A stretch of DNA of 43,693 nt from Prevotellaceae bacterium UBA1743 (GTDB lineage Bacteria; Bacteroidota; Bacteroidia; Bacteroidales; Bacteroidaceae): assembly GCA_002314945.1 (NCBI GenBank), contig DCHV01000029.1:1-43693 (forward strand). The letters run 5' to 3'. This document shows positions 15,800-25,348 of the stretch, one piece after another (within the stretch, counting starts at the first letter, position 1; each line of letters begins with the position of its first letter). Under the pieces are notes generated by a model. That model was not told where the DNA came from. It ran no database searches and worked only from the letters and a program-made list of their open reading frames with translations. Both the position numbers and the translations under genes were made by a program.

Positions 15800-17954
15800 T
15801 CTACTCACCACCATAGCGGCTGCCCTACTGACTATGATACCCATGCAAGCACAAAAATGCCTGACACTGGAAGAACTGCTGGGAGGAGGTAACCACTACT
15901 GGCAGTTGCAACCCGAGAACAAGCATACTGCATGGTGGGGAAACACGCTGCTGGAAACCACACCAGAGGAAGTTACAGACCTGATGACAGGAAAAACCCT
16001 GCTGACAGTGGAGGAACTGAATGAATGGGCAGGAGAGAAATTGGTTCATAGTGGACACAACCTGACTTTTCCCTACCCAACATCGCCCTACGTGCTAGTG
16101 GAGACACCAAAGAAACGCGAACTGATAGACTTCACTACCCACAAAATCGTTTGGGGGCAGATGACTCCTCCCGAGGCAAAGAATCAGGACTGGAATGCTA
16201 TATCACGACACTTGGCATACACGGTGCAGGGCAACCTGCTGATACAGACCTGCGAAGGAGAAATACAGAAGGTGAGCGAGGATGGCAGCACAGACGGCAG
16301 CGAGGATATCGTATATGGCCAAAGCGTGCATCGTGATGAGTTCGGCATAGTAAAAGGCACGTTCTGGAGCAAGGATGGACAGAAGTTGGCATTCTATCGC
16401 ATGGATCAGAGTATGGTACCCAGTTATCCGCAAGTGGATATCACGGAAAGGATAAGCACTCCCTATATCGATAAATATCCCATGGCGGGAGAAGCAAGTC
16501 ATCGGGTGACAGTAGGCATCTATGATGTACAAAAGCGAAAGACCACTTACCTGAAACTGGTAGGGGAAGCTGAGGACTACCATACCAACCTGTCGTGGGC
16601 TCCAGATGGCAAGACGTTGTACATCTTCGAACTGAACCGCGCGCAGAATGACATGCGCCTGGTTGCTTACGACACGGAGACAGGGGAAGCAAGTAAACCC
16701 CTGCTGCAGGAGAAGAGTGAGAAATACGTGGAACCACTTCACGGACTGACATTCCTACCCTGGGACAATACCAAGGCTGTGATACAATCGCAGCAGGATG
16801 GTTTCAATCATCTGTACCTCGCCACGATAGGGAAAGATGGGAGAATCACGCTCGACCAACTGACGAAAGGAAACTGGGTGGTGCAGGAGTTGGTCGGATT
16901 CGACAAGAAAAACAAGAATATCCTGTACTTGAGCAACGAGAGCGATCTACGAAAAAAATGCCTGTATGCCTTGAATCTCAAGACGAGGAAAACGAAGCAA
17001 TTAGGTACGCAGGAAGGCGTTCATCAGGTGACGCTGAGCGAGGATGGAACAAAAGCCCTGGACCGCTACAGCAGTCCCGATGTGCCACGAAGCATCAATC
17101 TGATAGACACCAAGACAGGAAAGGGCAAGAACCTGCTGACAGCCAAAGACCCCTGGAAAGAGAATGGGTACGATATACCCGAAATAACCAGTGGAAGCAT
17201 AAAGGCTGCCGACGGAAAGACGGATCTGTACTATCGCATGGTGAAGCCTGTGAACTTCGACGGAAACAAGAAATATCCCACTGTGGTATATGTATATGGA
17301 GGGCCACATGCTCACAACGTACAGGCCAGTTGGCACTGGCAGATGAGAGGATGGGAAGCTTACATGGCAGGAAAAGGGTATCTGCTCTTTATCCTGGACA
17401 ACAGAGGGAGCGAATGGCGCGGAAGGGATTTCGAACAGGCTACCTATCTGCACCTGGGCGACATAGAAATGCAGGATCAGATGGAGGGCGTAAACTACCT
17501 GAAAAGCCTGCCATACGTAGATAGTGAGAGAATCGGAGTGCACGGATGGAGCTACGGAGGATTCATGACAACCAACCTGATGTGCAGTTATCCTGAAACA
17601 TTCAAGGTGGGTGTGGCAGGCGGTCCTGTCATCGACTGGAAATACTACGAAGTGATGTACGGAGAACGCTATATGAGCACCCCGCAAAAGAATCCCGAAG
17701 GCTATGAGAAGAGCAGTCTGTTGGGCAAGGCTAAGAATCTGAAAGGCAGACTCCAAATCATATTCGGGTACAACGATCCCACCTGTGTCCCTCAGCATAC
17801 CCTGTCCTTCGTGAGAGCCTGTATCGATGCTGGTACCCAACCCGACCTGTTCACTTACCCAGGAGACGGACACAACATGGCAGGTCGTGACCAGATACAC
17901 TTGCATGAGAGAATCACACGATATTTTGAAGATTACCTGAAACCACAACAATAA
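15789..17954 (+). CDS. Dipeptidyl peptidase IV-type serine peptidase (S9)
   Basis: A 721-residue exported enzyme. I use the ATG at 15789, which overlaps the end of the previous gene, because it opens a signal peptide (TIAAALLTMIPMQAQK); a longer open frame upstream is only the methyltransferase's low-complexity tail in another frame. The middle is the beta-propeller of S9 peptidases and the end is the alpha/beta hydrolase domain with GWSYGG (nucleophile Ser588), Asp663 in FGYNDPT and His695 in GDGHNM. It removes Xaa-Pro or similar dipeptides from peptides in the periplasm, part of the peptide-based nutrition of this group. Confidence 0.9.
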   Translation: MKTNLLTTIAAALLTMIPMQAQKCLTLEELLGGGNHYWQLQPENKHTAWWGNTLLETTPEEVTDLMTGKTLLTVEELNEWAGEKLVHSGHNLTFPYPTSPYVLVETPKKRELIDFTTHKIVWGQMTPPEAKNQDWNAISRHLAYTVQGNLLIQTCEGEIQKVSEDGSTDGSEDIVYGQSVHRDEFGIVKGTFWSKDGQKLAFYRMDQSMVPSYPQVDITERISTPYIDKYPMAGEASHRVTVGIYDVQKRKTTYLKLVGEAEDYHTNLSWAPDGKTLYIFELNRAQNDMRLVAYDTETGEASKPLLQEKSEKYVEPLHGLTFLPWDNTKAVIQSQQDGFNHLYLATIGKDGRITLDQLTKGNWVVQELVGFDKKNKNILYLSNESDLRKKCLYALNLKTRKTKQLGTQEGVHQVTLSEDGTKALDRYSSPDVPRSINLIDTKTGKGKNLLTAKDPWKENGYDIPEITSGSIKAADGKTDLYYRMVKPVNFDGNKKYPTVVYVYGGPHAHNVQASWHWQMRGWEAYMAGKGYLLFILDNRGSEWRGRDFEQATYLHLGDIEMQDQMEGVNYLKSLPYVDSERIGVHGWSYGGFMTTNLMCSYPETFKVGVAGGPVIDWKYYEVMYGERYMSTPQKNPEGYEKSSLLGKAKNLKGRLQIIFGYNDPTCVPQHTLSFVRACIDAGTQPDLFTYPGDGHNMAGRDQIHLHERITRYFEDYLKPQQ

Positions 17955-17962
17955 GAGACAGT

Positions 17963-19252
17963 ATGAAAGCATTATCTGACCACATACGCCTTTTGCTATT
18001 GGGCAGCGGAGGCCGGGAACATGCCATGGCATGGAAGATTGCCCAAAGTACAAGAGTAGAAAAACTGTATATTGCCCCTGGCAACGCAGGAACTGGATTG
18101 GTGGGAGAGAACGTACCCCTGAAGGCGGACGATTTCGAAGGCATCCGCAACTTTGTCCTGGAAAACAAGATAGATATGGTAGTAGTAGGGCCTGAAGATC
18201 CTCTGGTGAAGGGTATCTATGACTACTTCCGTGCTGACAGCGAATTGCAGGAGATTCCTGTAATCGGACCAAGCAAAGAGGGTGCTGTATTGGAGGGCTC
18301 GAAAGATTTCGCCAAGGGATTCATGCAACGACACGGCATCCCCACTGCGGCCTATCGTACTTTCACGGGAGAAATGTTGGAGGAGGGAAAAGCCTTCCTG
18401 AAGACCTTGCAACCTCCCTACGTACTGAAAGCAGACGGATTGTGTGCAGGCAAGGGAGTGCTCATCCTGCCCACTCTCGAAGAGGCAGAAAAGGAACTGG
18501 AAGAGATGCTTGGAGGCATGTTCGGCAATGCCAGCAGTCGCGTGGTGATAGAGGAGTTCATGAGCGGTATCGAGTGCAGCGTATTTGTGCTGACCGATGG
18601 CAAGAACTATGTCATCCTACCCGAGGCAAAGGATTACAAGCGTATAGGTGAAGGCGACAAAGGTTTGAACACAGGTGGTATGGGTAGCGTTAGTCCTGTT
18701 CCATTTGCCACAAAGGAATGGATGCAGAAGGTGGAAAACCGCATCATCCGTCCTACCGTAGAAGGACTGGCTGCCGAAGGAATCGATTACAAAGGCTTCA
18801 TCTTCTTCGGCCTCATCAATGTAGAGGGAGAACCGAAAGTAATCGAATACAATGTGCGCATGGGAGATCCCGAAACGGAAAGCGTGATGCTCCGCATAAA
18901 GAGTGATCTGGTGGATCTCTTTGAGGGAGTGGCTACGCAAACCCTGAACGAGAAGAAGATTGAGTTTGACTCACGAAGTGCTGTCTGTGTGATGTTGGTA
19001 AGCGGAGGCTATCCTGAAGCCTACACCAAAGGCTATCCAATCTCGGGCATTGAGTCGGTAGAAGGAAGTATCGTGTTCCACGCTGGTACCGCCCTGAAAG
19101 AGGGTCAGGTTGTCACCAACGGAGGACGCGTGATAGCCGTGAGCAGTTATGGCTCGAACAAGGAAGAAGCCTTGCAAAAGAGTTTCCAAGAGGCTCAGAA
19201 GATACAATACGAGAAGAAATATTTCCGCAGCGATATCGGTGCTGACTTGTAA
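17963..19252 (+). CDS. purD: Phosphoribosylamine-glycine ligase
   Basis: A 429-residue ATP-grasp enzyme. LLLGSGGREHAMAWKI is the conserved N-terminus, KADGLCAGKGVLI the ATP-binding segment, and NTGGMGSVSPVPF with YNVRMGDPETESVML the catalytic region. It joins glycine to phosphoribosylamine in purine synthesis (second step). Length is normal. It follows the peptidase gene by 8 bp and touches the next gene without any gap, so it sits inside the same transcript. Confidence 0.96.
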   Translation: MKALSDHIRLLLLGSGGREHAMAWKIAQSTRVEKLYIAPGNAGTGLVGENVPLKADDFEGIRNFVLENKIDMVVVGPEDPLVKGIYDYFRADSELQEIPVIGPSKEGAVLEGSKDFAKGFMQRHGIPTAAYRTFTGEMLEEGKAFLKTLQPPYVLKADGLCAGKGVLILPTLEEAEKELEEMLGGMFGNASSRVVIEEFMSGIECSVFVLTDGKNYVILPEAKDYKRIGEGDKGLNTGGMGSVSPVPFATKEWMQKVENRIIRPTVEGLAAEGIDYKGFIFFGLINVEGEPKVIEYNVRMGDPETESVMLRIKSDLVDLFEGVATQTLNEKKIEFDSRSAVCVMLVSGGYPEAYTKGYPISGIESVEGSIVFHAGTALKEGQVVTNGGRVIAVSSYGSNKEEALQKSFQEAQKIQYEKKYFRSDIGADL

Positions 19253-20179
19253 ATGAGAACGACACGGTTGCAAAACAGGGTATCGGAGAGTGTCTATTCT
19301 CTCCCTGTATGCGCCGTATTGGCTACCCTCCTATGGTTCATTCCTTGGGAGGGTTTTAGCGTTTCTACATTAGCAGGATGGGCTATGTGTGGATTGATAA
19401 CGTGGACTATGGCAGAAACTAACAACCGTTTCTCCCTGATACGGATACGTTCACGTATGCCATCGTGTATATGGCTGATGTGTGCCGCAGTTTCCTCCTT
19501 CTTGCATCCTGTAGATACCCCCATTCTCTGCTCCTTGAGTTTGGTCGCTGGCATATTCTCCCTCTTCCATTGCTATCAGCAACGCGATCCTCAGAGAAAC
19601 CTTTTATCCAGTTTCTTGTGCATTTCATTGGGAAGTCTGGCTTTTCCTCCCCTGCTTCTCTTCATACTCCCTTGGTATGGATATGTGGCGTATCTCACGT
19701 TTGTGTGGTCGTGGCGCGGATTCTGGGGCGGAATCATAGGCATCATCCTTCCTTATTGGTTTTGGAGCGGATGGTGTATCTGGACGAATGATTTCTCTCC
19801 CTTGCTGAACCACCTCGGCCAAGTGATTCATTGGCATCCCCTCTCATGGACATCCTATCTATCACTCCCCCTCCCATCGTTGATGCTATGGGGAGGAGTG
19901 AGTGTATTGACCCTGATTGCCATTTTTCATTTCTTGAATGAAACATACAAGGAAAAGATTCAAGTTCGGATTTACTTGTACATCTGTATGATTCAAGTAA
20001 TATTAATTCAATTGGCTATTGTGGCTCAACCTGAACATTTCTCTATCCTCATGTCCTTGATGATGATTTGTTCCAGTCCCTTCATCGGACATTTCTTTGC
20101 ACTGACAAACAGTAAGTTCAGCAACATCCTGTTCTGTCTTTTTCTCGCATTTCTTGTCGCATTGTTTGTGGTCAGATAA
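19253..20179 (+). CDS. Conserved membrane protein of unknown function
   Basis: A 308-residue protein whose ATG follows the purD stop directly (TAAATG). It has roughly eight to nine hydrophobic segments, many Trp residues, and almost no long soluble loops. A motif such as LPWYGYVAYLTFVWSWRGFWGG lies in the middle (split here as PWYGYVAYL and WSWRGFWGG). I do not recognise a characterised family; it resembles Bacteroidetes membrane proteins annotated only as domains of unknown function. Co-transcription with purD is likely but gives no clear role. It is the last gene before a 269-bp intergenic region. Confidence 0.8.
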   Translation: MRTTRLQNRVSESVYSLPVCAVLATLLWFIPWEGFSVSTLAGWAMCGLITWTMAETNNRFSLIRIRSRMPSCIWLMCAAVSSFLHPVDTPILCSLSLVAGIFSLFHCYQQRDPQRNLLSSFLCISLGSLAFPPLLLFILPWYGYVAYLTFVWSWRGFWGGIIGIILPYWFWSGWCIWTNDFSPLLNHLGQVIHWHPLSWTSYLSLPLPSLMLWGGVSVLTLIAIFHFLNETYKEKIQVRIYLYICMIQVILIQLAIVAQPEHFSILMSLMMICSSPFIGHFFALTNSKFSNILFCLFLAFLVALFVVR

Positions 20180-20299
20180 AAGTTTTTGGAAATTAGACTT
20201 TGGCTGTTCCAATAATTCAGATTTCATCAAATAAATTTGACTGTGTCGAATTTCATCGCGACTCACCCAATCAAAAATAAATTTTTGTTGGGCTTCGCT

Positions 20300-20416
20300 G
20301 CTCAGAAATTTGGTATTTCTCTCACTTAACCGTAACTCTGAGCTTCGCTCGAAGTTACTTACGTTCGGAAATACTCAAATAAATTTGGTATTTCTCTCAC
20401 TTAATCGTAACTTTGC
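20300..20416 (+). repeat. Promoter-bearing dispersed repeat, copy 2 (tandem units)
   Basis: Two units 75 bp apart share TTTGGTATTTCTCTCACTTA followed by A(C/T)CGTAACT(C/T)TG: 20309-20340 (ends TAACTCTG, degenerate) and 20384-20415 (ends TAACTTTG, intact). The connector contains GAGCTTCGCTCGAAG, a small hairpin. The minus strand at 8886-9005 holds the same arrangement. Confidence 0.72.
20384..20415 (+). promoter_or_regulatory. Promoter of the DUF2723 gene
   Basis: TTTG at 20384-20387, 20-nt gap, TAACTTTG at 20408-20415. The start near 20422 gives a leader of about 27 nt to the ATG at 20449, which also supports that start codon over an earlier in-frame TTG at 20413. Confidence 0.75.
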
Positions 20417-20448
20417 AAGATAATTTGGTTTTTTATATATTTTCGACA

Positions 20449-23400
20449 ATGAAACAGTTTAGACTTGTGGACAACCTGATGGGTTGGATCACGTTTGCCG
20501 TCGCAGCCTTCGTGTATTGCAGCACGGTGGAGCCCACGGCAAGTTTCTGGGATTGTCCGGAGTTTATCACCACCGCCTACAAACTGGAGGTGGGACATCC
20601 CCCTGGCGCACCTTTCTTCATGCTTACAGGTAATCTCTTCACACAATTCGTCAGCGATCCTGCCAAGGTGGCTCTAATGGTCAACATGATGAGTGCACTC
20701 TTCAGTGCTGCGTGTATCATGTTCCTGTTCTGGAGTATCAGTCATCTGGCACGTAAATTGGTGGGTGAGAAGGGACAGATCAGCAACTGGACTCAGATGC
20801 TTCTTGTAGAAGGCAGTGCCTTGACCGGAGCATTAGCCTACACGTTCAGCGACACTTTCTGGTTCAGTGCTGTCGAAGGTGAGGTGTATGCCTACAGTAG
20901 CCTCTTCACCGCAGTCGTCTTTTGGTTGATGCTGAAATGGGAAGACCATGCAGATGAACCCAACAGTGACCGATGGCTGATTCTGATTGCCTACTTGACA
21001 GGACTTAGCATAGGCGTGCATTTGCTCAACCTGCTCTGTCTGCCTGCTCTGGTGCTCATCTACTACTACCGCAAATATCCGAATGCTAATGTAAAAGGCT
21101 CCATCATCGCCCTCTGTGGCAGTTTTGTACTGGTGGCAGCTGTCTTGTATGGCATCGTACCGGGTATTGTCAAGGTAGGAGGATGGTTTGAACTGTTCTT
21201 TGTGAACACGCTGAACTGCCCATTCAACACAGGCCTCATCATCTACCTCATCATTCTGGTAGCTGTCGTCTTGTGGTCTATCTGGGAAACTATGGCACAG
21301 AAGAACCGTCAGAGAATGAATATCTCCTACCTGTGTAGCGTGGCAATGCTGGGTATTCCTTTCTATAGTTACGGAATCACCAGCATCGTAATGGGCATCG
21401 TCGTCCTGGCTGCATTGTTCGTCCTTCTGCAATGGAAGAAGGATAGCGTGTATCTCTTCTCGGCCCGCGTGATGAACACGAGCCTGCTATGTATGCTGAT
21501 GATCATGATTGGATATAGCAGCTATGCCGTAATCGTCATCCGTAGCACGGCAAACACACCCATGGACCAAAACAGTCCCGAAGACATCTTCACATTGGGT
21601 ACCTACCTGAGTCGCGAACAATATGGTGACCGTCCACTCTTGTATGGTCAGAGCTACAATTCGCAAGTGAAATTGAAGGTGGAAGGTGAATACTGCGTGC
21701 CCGTGAGTACACAAGGTGCCCCTGTATATCAGCGCAAGGAAAAGGCCAATGCCGATGAACCAGACCGCTATGAGATACAGCGCTATGATATAAACTACGA
21801 GTATGCACAGAACATGCTTTTCCCTCGTATGTATAGCGACCGTCACAAGGATGCATACGAGAGTTGGCTGGGTGGCATCAAGGGACATAACGTGACCTAC
21901 AACCGTTGCGACGGTCAGACATTGACTGTGAAAATGCCTACAGCTTGGGAGAATCTCCGTTTCTTCTTCAGCTACCAACTCAATTTCATGTACTGGCGCT
22001 ATTTCATGTGGAACTTTGCAGGACGTCAGAACGATTTTCAGGGCAATGGAGAATGGGAGCACGGAAACTGGATTTCTGGTATTCCTTTCCTGGACAATCT
22101 GCGTCTGGGTGATCAAAGCAAACTACCCTCTGAACTAAGAGAGAACAAGGGACACAACGTATTCTATTGTCTGCCTCTCCTCTTAGGCTTGGCTGGATTC
22201 TTCTGGCAATTGTTCCGCAATACAAAGAGCAACAACAATGAGGGTGAGAAGCAGTTCTGGGTTGTATTCTTCCTGTTCTTCATGACGGGTATAGCCATTG
22301 TCATCTACCTCAATCAGACACCTCTGCAACCACGTGAACGTGACTACGCTTATGCAGGATCGTTCTATGCTTTTGCCATCTGGATTGGCTTGGGAGTACT
22401 TGGTGTGGCAGAATGGCTTACACAGACGTTGAAGAACAGCAAGGTAGCTGCCGTGCTGAGTATGCTCTGTGTGTTGATACCTATTCAAATGGGAGCGCAG
22501 ACATGGGACGATCACGACCGCAGCGGACGTTACACATGCCGCGATTTCGGACAGAACTATCTGCAGACGCTACAGTCACAGGGCAATCCCATCATCTTTA
22601 CCAATGGCGACAACGACACCTTCCCATTGTGGTACGCTCAGGAAACAGAGGGATTCCGTACCGACACACGTGTATGCAACCTCTCTTATCTGCAGACGGA
22701 TTGGTATATCGATCAGATGAAGAGACCTGCCTACGATTCTCCCGCCGTGCCTATCCATTGGAAACGTATCGAGTATGTAGCAGGTACACGTGAGGGAATC
22801 AGCGTGAAACCTGGCACACTGGAACAGGTAATCAACTACTACAAAGATGATCCTGTCGCACTGAAGGAAATGCTGGGCGACAATCCATACGAACTTCACA
22901 ATATCATCGACAAGTGGATCCTGAATCCCAATCCAGACCTGCAGATTTTCCCCACCGACAGCATCGTGCTGAATATCGACAAGGAAGCTGTTCGCAGAAG
23001 TGGCATGATGATGGCAGGCGACAGCATTCCCGATCTCATGCACATCAGTCTGAAAGGCAAACGCGCAGTCTATAAGAGCGAGATGATGATGTACGAAATG
23101 TTGGCACAATGTAACTGGGAACGTCCTCTCTACGTGGCTATCACAGTAGGTAAGGACAATTACGGAAACTTGGGTGACAACTTTGTTCAGGAAGGTCTTG
23201 CCTACCGCCTCACACCCTTCAATACAGCAAAGAGCGGCCTAAATATCGATACGGAGAAGATGTATGAGAACCTGATGACAAAATTCAAGTTTGGAGGCAT
23301 TGACAATCCCGATATATACCTCGATGAGACTGTCGCACGCATGTGTTACACGCATCGTCGCATGTTCTCTCAGTTGGGAACTCGATTGGCTGAAGAAGGG

Positions 23401-23853
23401 AAGATGGACAAGCTCGCATCTCTCTTGGAATATGCCGAGAAAGCCATACCTGCTACCACCATCCCCCATAGTTATAGCGGTGGTTCATTGGATCTCGCTC
23501 GTCTGTGGCAGAAGATAGGTAACAAGGAGCAAGCAGAGCGTTTGACAGAACCCATTGCTAAGACAGCAGGCGAATACATCGACTGGTACTTGTCTCTCCC
23601 CAATCGTGTGTTGATAATGAATGACAAGGAGTGTATGTACTACATGTATCAGTTGCATCACAGCATCGAACTTTTACAGGAAATCAAGAGCGATTTAGTG
23701 CCTATCTACATAAAGAAGTTGGAGGAAAGCAACTCCATGCTTCAGACACGTTTGTATGGCGCTGTGGGAATGCCCCAGGACGCACAACCGCAAAATACGC
23801 CTGATTCTGAAGAGGACGAGGAAGCAGAAGAGGAAACTGACATCGAAGGATGA
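20449..23853 (+). CDS. DUF2723 family large membrane protein (predicted GT-C-like glycosyltransferase)
   Basis: An 1134-residue protein. Start chosen at ATG 20449, just downstream of a strong promoter. The N-terminal half has a dozen or so hydrophobic segments and begins with VEPTASFWDCPEFITTAYKL and VGHPPGAPFF, the acidic loop hallmark of DUF2723 proteins; they resemble GT-C glycosyltransferases that use lipid-linked sugars. The C-terminal half (from about residue 690) is soluble and includes FTNGDNDTFPLWYAQE and helical repeats, then ends in a very acidic tail (EEDEEAEEETDIEG). It probably glycosylates an envelope protein or glycan; this is family-level inference. The stop overlaps the next start. 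Confidence 0.88.
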   Translation: MKQFRLVDNLMGWITFAVAAFVYCSTVEPTASFWDCPEFITTAYKLEVGHPPGAPFFMLTGNLFTQFVSDPAKVALMVNMMSALFSAACIMFLFWSISHLARKLVGEKGQISNWTQMLLVEGSALTGALAYTFSDTFWFSAVEGEVYAYSSLFTAVVFWLMLKWEDHADEPNSDRWLILIAYLTGLSIGVHLLNLLCLPALVLIYYYRKYPNANVKGSIIALCGSFVLVAAVLYGIVPGIVKVGGWFELFFVNTLNCPFNTGLIIYLIILVAVVLWSIWETMAQKNRQRMNISYLCSVAMLGIPFYSYGITSIVMGIVVLAALFVLLQWKKDSVYLFSARVMNTSLLCMLMIMIGYSSYAVIVIRSTANTPMDQNSPEDIFTLGTYLSREQYGDRPLLYGQSYNSQVKLKVEGEYCVPVSTQGAPVYQRKEKANADEPDRYEIQRYDINYEYAQNMLFPRMYSDRHKDAYESWLGGIKGHNVTYNRCDGQTLTVKMPTAWENLRFFFSYQLNFMYWRYFMWNFAGRQNDFQGNGEWEHGNWISGIPFLDNLRLGDQSKLPSELRENKGHNVFYCLPLLLGLAGFFWQLFRNTKSNNNEGEKQFWVVFFLFFMTGIAIVIYLNQTPLQPRERDYAYAGSFYAFAIWIGLGVLGVAEWLTQTLKNSKVAAVLSMLCVLIPIQMGAQTWDDHDRSGRYTCRDFGQNYLQTLQSQGNPIIFTNGDNDTFPLWYAQETEGFRTDTRVCNLSYLQTDWYIDQMKRPAYDSPAVPIHWKRIEYVAGTREGISVKPGTLEQVINYYKDDPVALKEMLGDNPYELHNIIDKWILNPNPDLQIFPTDSIVLNIDKEAVRRSGMMMAGDSIPDLMHISLKGKRAVYKSEMMMYEMLAQCNWERPLYVAITVGKDNYGNLGDNFVQEGLAYRLTPFNTAKSGLNIDTEKMYENLMTKFKFGGIDNPDIYLDETVARMCYTHRRMFSQLGTRLAEEGKMDKLASLLEYAEKAIPATTIPHSYSGGSLDLARLWQKIGNKEQAERLTEPIAKTAGEYIDWYLSLPNRVLIMNDKECMYYMYQLHHSIELLQEIKSDLVPIYIKKLEESNSMLQTRLYGAVGMPQDAQPQNTPDSEEDEEAEEETDIEG

Positions 23854-24464
23854 TCATCGAACAACCTGCGCGTTTCCTCCGATGGTTGTATCGTCAAGCC
23901 CTATGGAGGATGGATTCCAACGAGAAGGCTGTATATCTGACCTTCGATGATGGACCTATCCCCGAGGCAACACCCTTTATCCTCGATGTGCTGGATCGGT
24001 ACCAGGCACGCGCCACCTTCTTCATGGTAGGTGAGAACGCAGCCAAGTATCCCCATTTGCTCAGCGAGGTAAAGAGTCGAGGTCATCGCATAGGGAATCA
24101 TACATACAATCACATCGGGGGACTCAGATGGTGGAGTTGGAATTATCTCGCCAATGCGAAGAAAGCCAACGAACTGCTGCAGACAGACTTGTTCAGACCT
24201 CCTCACGGATGGATGCGACACACCCAATATCAAGTGCTTCGGCATTGCGGATATCGTATAGTGATGTGGGATGTCGTCACGCGTGACTATAGCAGGTTGC
24301 TCACCGCCGAAGATGTGTTGGAGAACGTGAAACGCTACACTCGACCAGGAAGTATCATCACTTTCCATGATTCGCTCAAGAGTATCGAAAAACTGAAAAG
24401 TGTGCTTCCCGAAGCCATGCAATGGCTCTGCGAACAAGGATATGAATTCAAGGTGTTTGAATAG
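23850..24464 (+). CDS. Polysaccharide deacetylase (NodB-like, CE4)
   Basis: A 204-residue single-domain protein overlapping the previous stop by ATGA. NodB motifs are present: YLTFDDGPIPEAT (catalytic Asp and metal Asp), RIGNHTYNH (metal His pair, HxxxH), FRPPHGW and, late, IITFHDS. It would remove acetyl groups from N-acetylglucosamine-type residues in peptidoglycan or polysaccharide. There is no clear signal peptide, only a short N-terminal hydrophobic and basic stretch. Translational coupling to the DUF2723 gene suggests a shared envelope-glycan role. Confidence 0.9.
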   Translation: MIIEQPARFLRWLYRQALWRMDSNEKAVYLTFDDGPIPEATPFILDVLDRYQARATFFMVGENAAKYPHLLSEVKSRGHRIGNHTYNHIGGLRWWSWNYLANAKKANELLQTDLFRPPHGWMRHTQYQVLRHCGYRIVMWDVVTRDYSRLLTAEDVLENVKRYTRPGSIITFHDSLKSIEKLKSVLPEAMQWLCEQGYEFKVFE

Positions 24465-25338
24465 TGAACAAGTAAAAGCCGAGGCCCAAAACCTCGGCTT
24501 TTGCGCTTGTGGAATAGCACGTGCATGCGATGTGGATGCTTCCCACGCCCACTTTTTTCTGAAATGGTTGCAATGTGGATGCGAAGCGGAAATGGGTTAT
24601 ATGCGTAATCATGTAGAGATGAGGCTCCGACCTTCCCTGCTCGTTTCCGATGTGCATTCCATTGTCTGTGTCGCTCTCAATTACCGACCTGCACAGAAAG
24701 CGCCCTATCTAAGCATGTATGCTCAGGGGAGAGATTATCACGATGTGATGAGGCAAAGGATGAACCTGCTGATGTCACGTATCGGAGGCACAGGGCGCTG
24801 TTTCACAGATACGGCTCCTGTACTCGAACGTTACTGGGCTTGGAAATCAGGCTTGGGTTGGATAGGACGAAACACTTTGTTGAATGTACCTGGCATTGGT
24901 AGTACAGTTTTTCTCGGCGAACTGTTTCTCGCGGAGGAGACAGATCACTACGATACCCCCATCACATCTCAAATCCCCTGTCATGCGTGTAATCGTTGTG
25001 TGAAAGGATGTCCGCATCAGGCGTTGGGAGAAGAGGGAGTCGATGCACGTCGTTGTCAGAGTTATCTCACCATCGAACACCGAGGGACGTGGAAGGAGAA
25101 TTTCCATCCACAGGAATGCTTCTACGGTTGTGACCATTGCCAAAACGTATGCCCTCATCAAGGAAAAGTCATCGGAGATGTAGAATTTCAGCCCTCATCC
25201 TCTCTTTTGGAAATGACATCCGAAGCCTGGAAAAATCTCACCAAAGGACGTTATCAGGAACTCTTCAAGGGAAGTGCCGTGAAACGAGCCAAGTACGAAG
25301 GCTTGATGCGCAATATTCAGGCTTTCGAAAAAGAGTAA
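24442..25338 (+). CDS. queG: Epoxyqueuosine reductase
   Basis: A 298-residue protein. ATG 24442 overlaps the end of the deacetylase gene by 23 bp; an earlier in-frame ATG at 24400 would add 14 residues without family resemblance. The C-terminal part has two ferredoxin-like [4Fe-4S] motifs, CHACNRCVKGCP and CDHCQNVCP, and GLGWIGRNTLL is the conserved cobalamin-site segment. It reduces epoxyqueuosine to queuosine at position 34 of certain tRNAs using cobalamin. The protein is shorter than the E. coli enzyme (about 380 residues), lacking the C-terminal HEAT-like extension, as is common in Bacteroidetes. Confidence 0.9.
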   Translation: MNSRCLNSEQVKAEAQNLGFCACGIARACDVDASHAHFFLKWLQCGCEAEMGYMRNHVEMRLRPSLLVSDVHSIVCVALNYRPAQKAPYLSMYAQGRDYHDVMRQRMNLLMSRIGGTGRCFTDTAPVLERYWAWKSGLGWIGRNTLLNVPGIGSTVFLGELFLAEETDHYDTPITSQIPCHACNRCVKGCPHQALGEEGVDARRCQSYLTIEHRGTWKENFHPQECFYGCDHCQNVCPHQGKVIGDVEFQPSSSLLEMTSEAWKNLTKGRYQELFKGSAVKRAKYEGLMRNIQAFEKE

Positions 25339-25348
25339 GCCCTCTCCC

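Noticed and set aside
17001..18272. 423-codon minus-strand frame across the peptidase/purD junction
   Set aside because: Rich in Cys, His and Ser without domain pattern; both plus-strand genes are well supported.
20180..20299. Small gene or riboswitch before the DUF2723 promoter module
   Set aside because: Short AT-rich stretch with stops in all frames and no pattern I recognise; it holds only ATAAATTTG-type words related to the promoter module.
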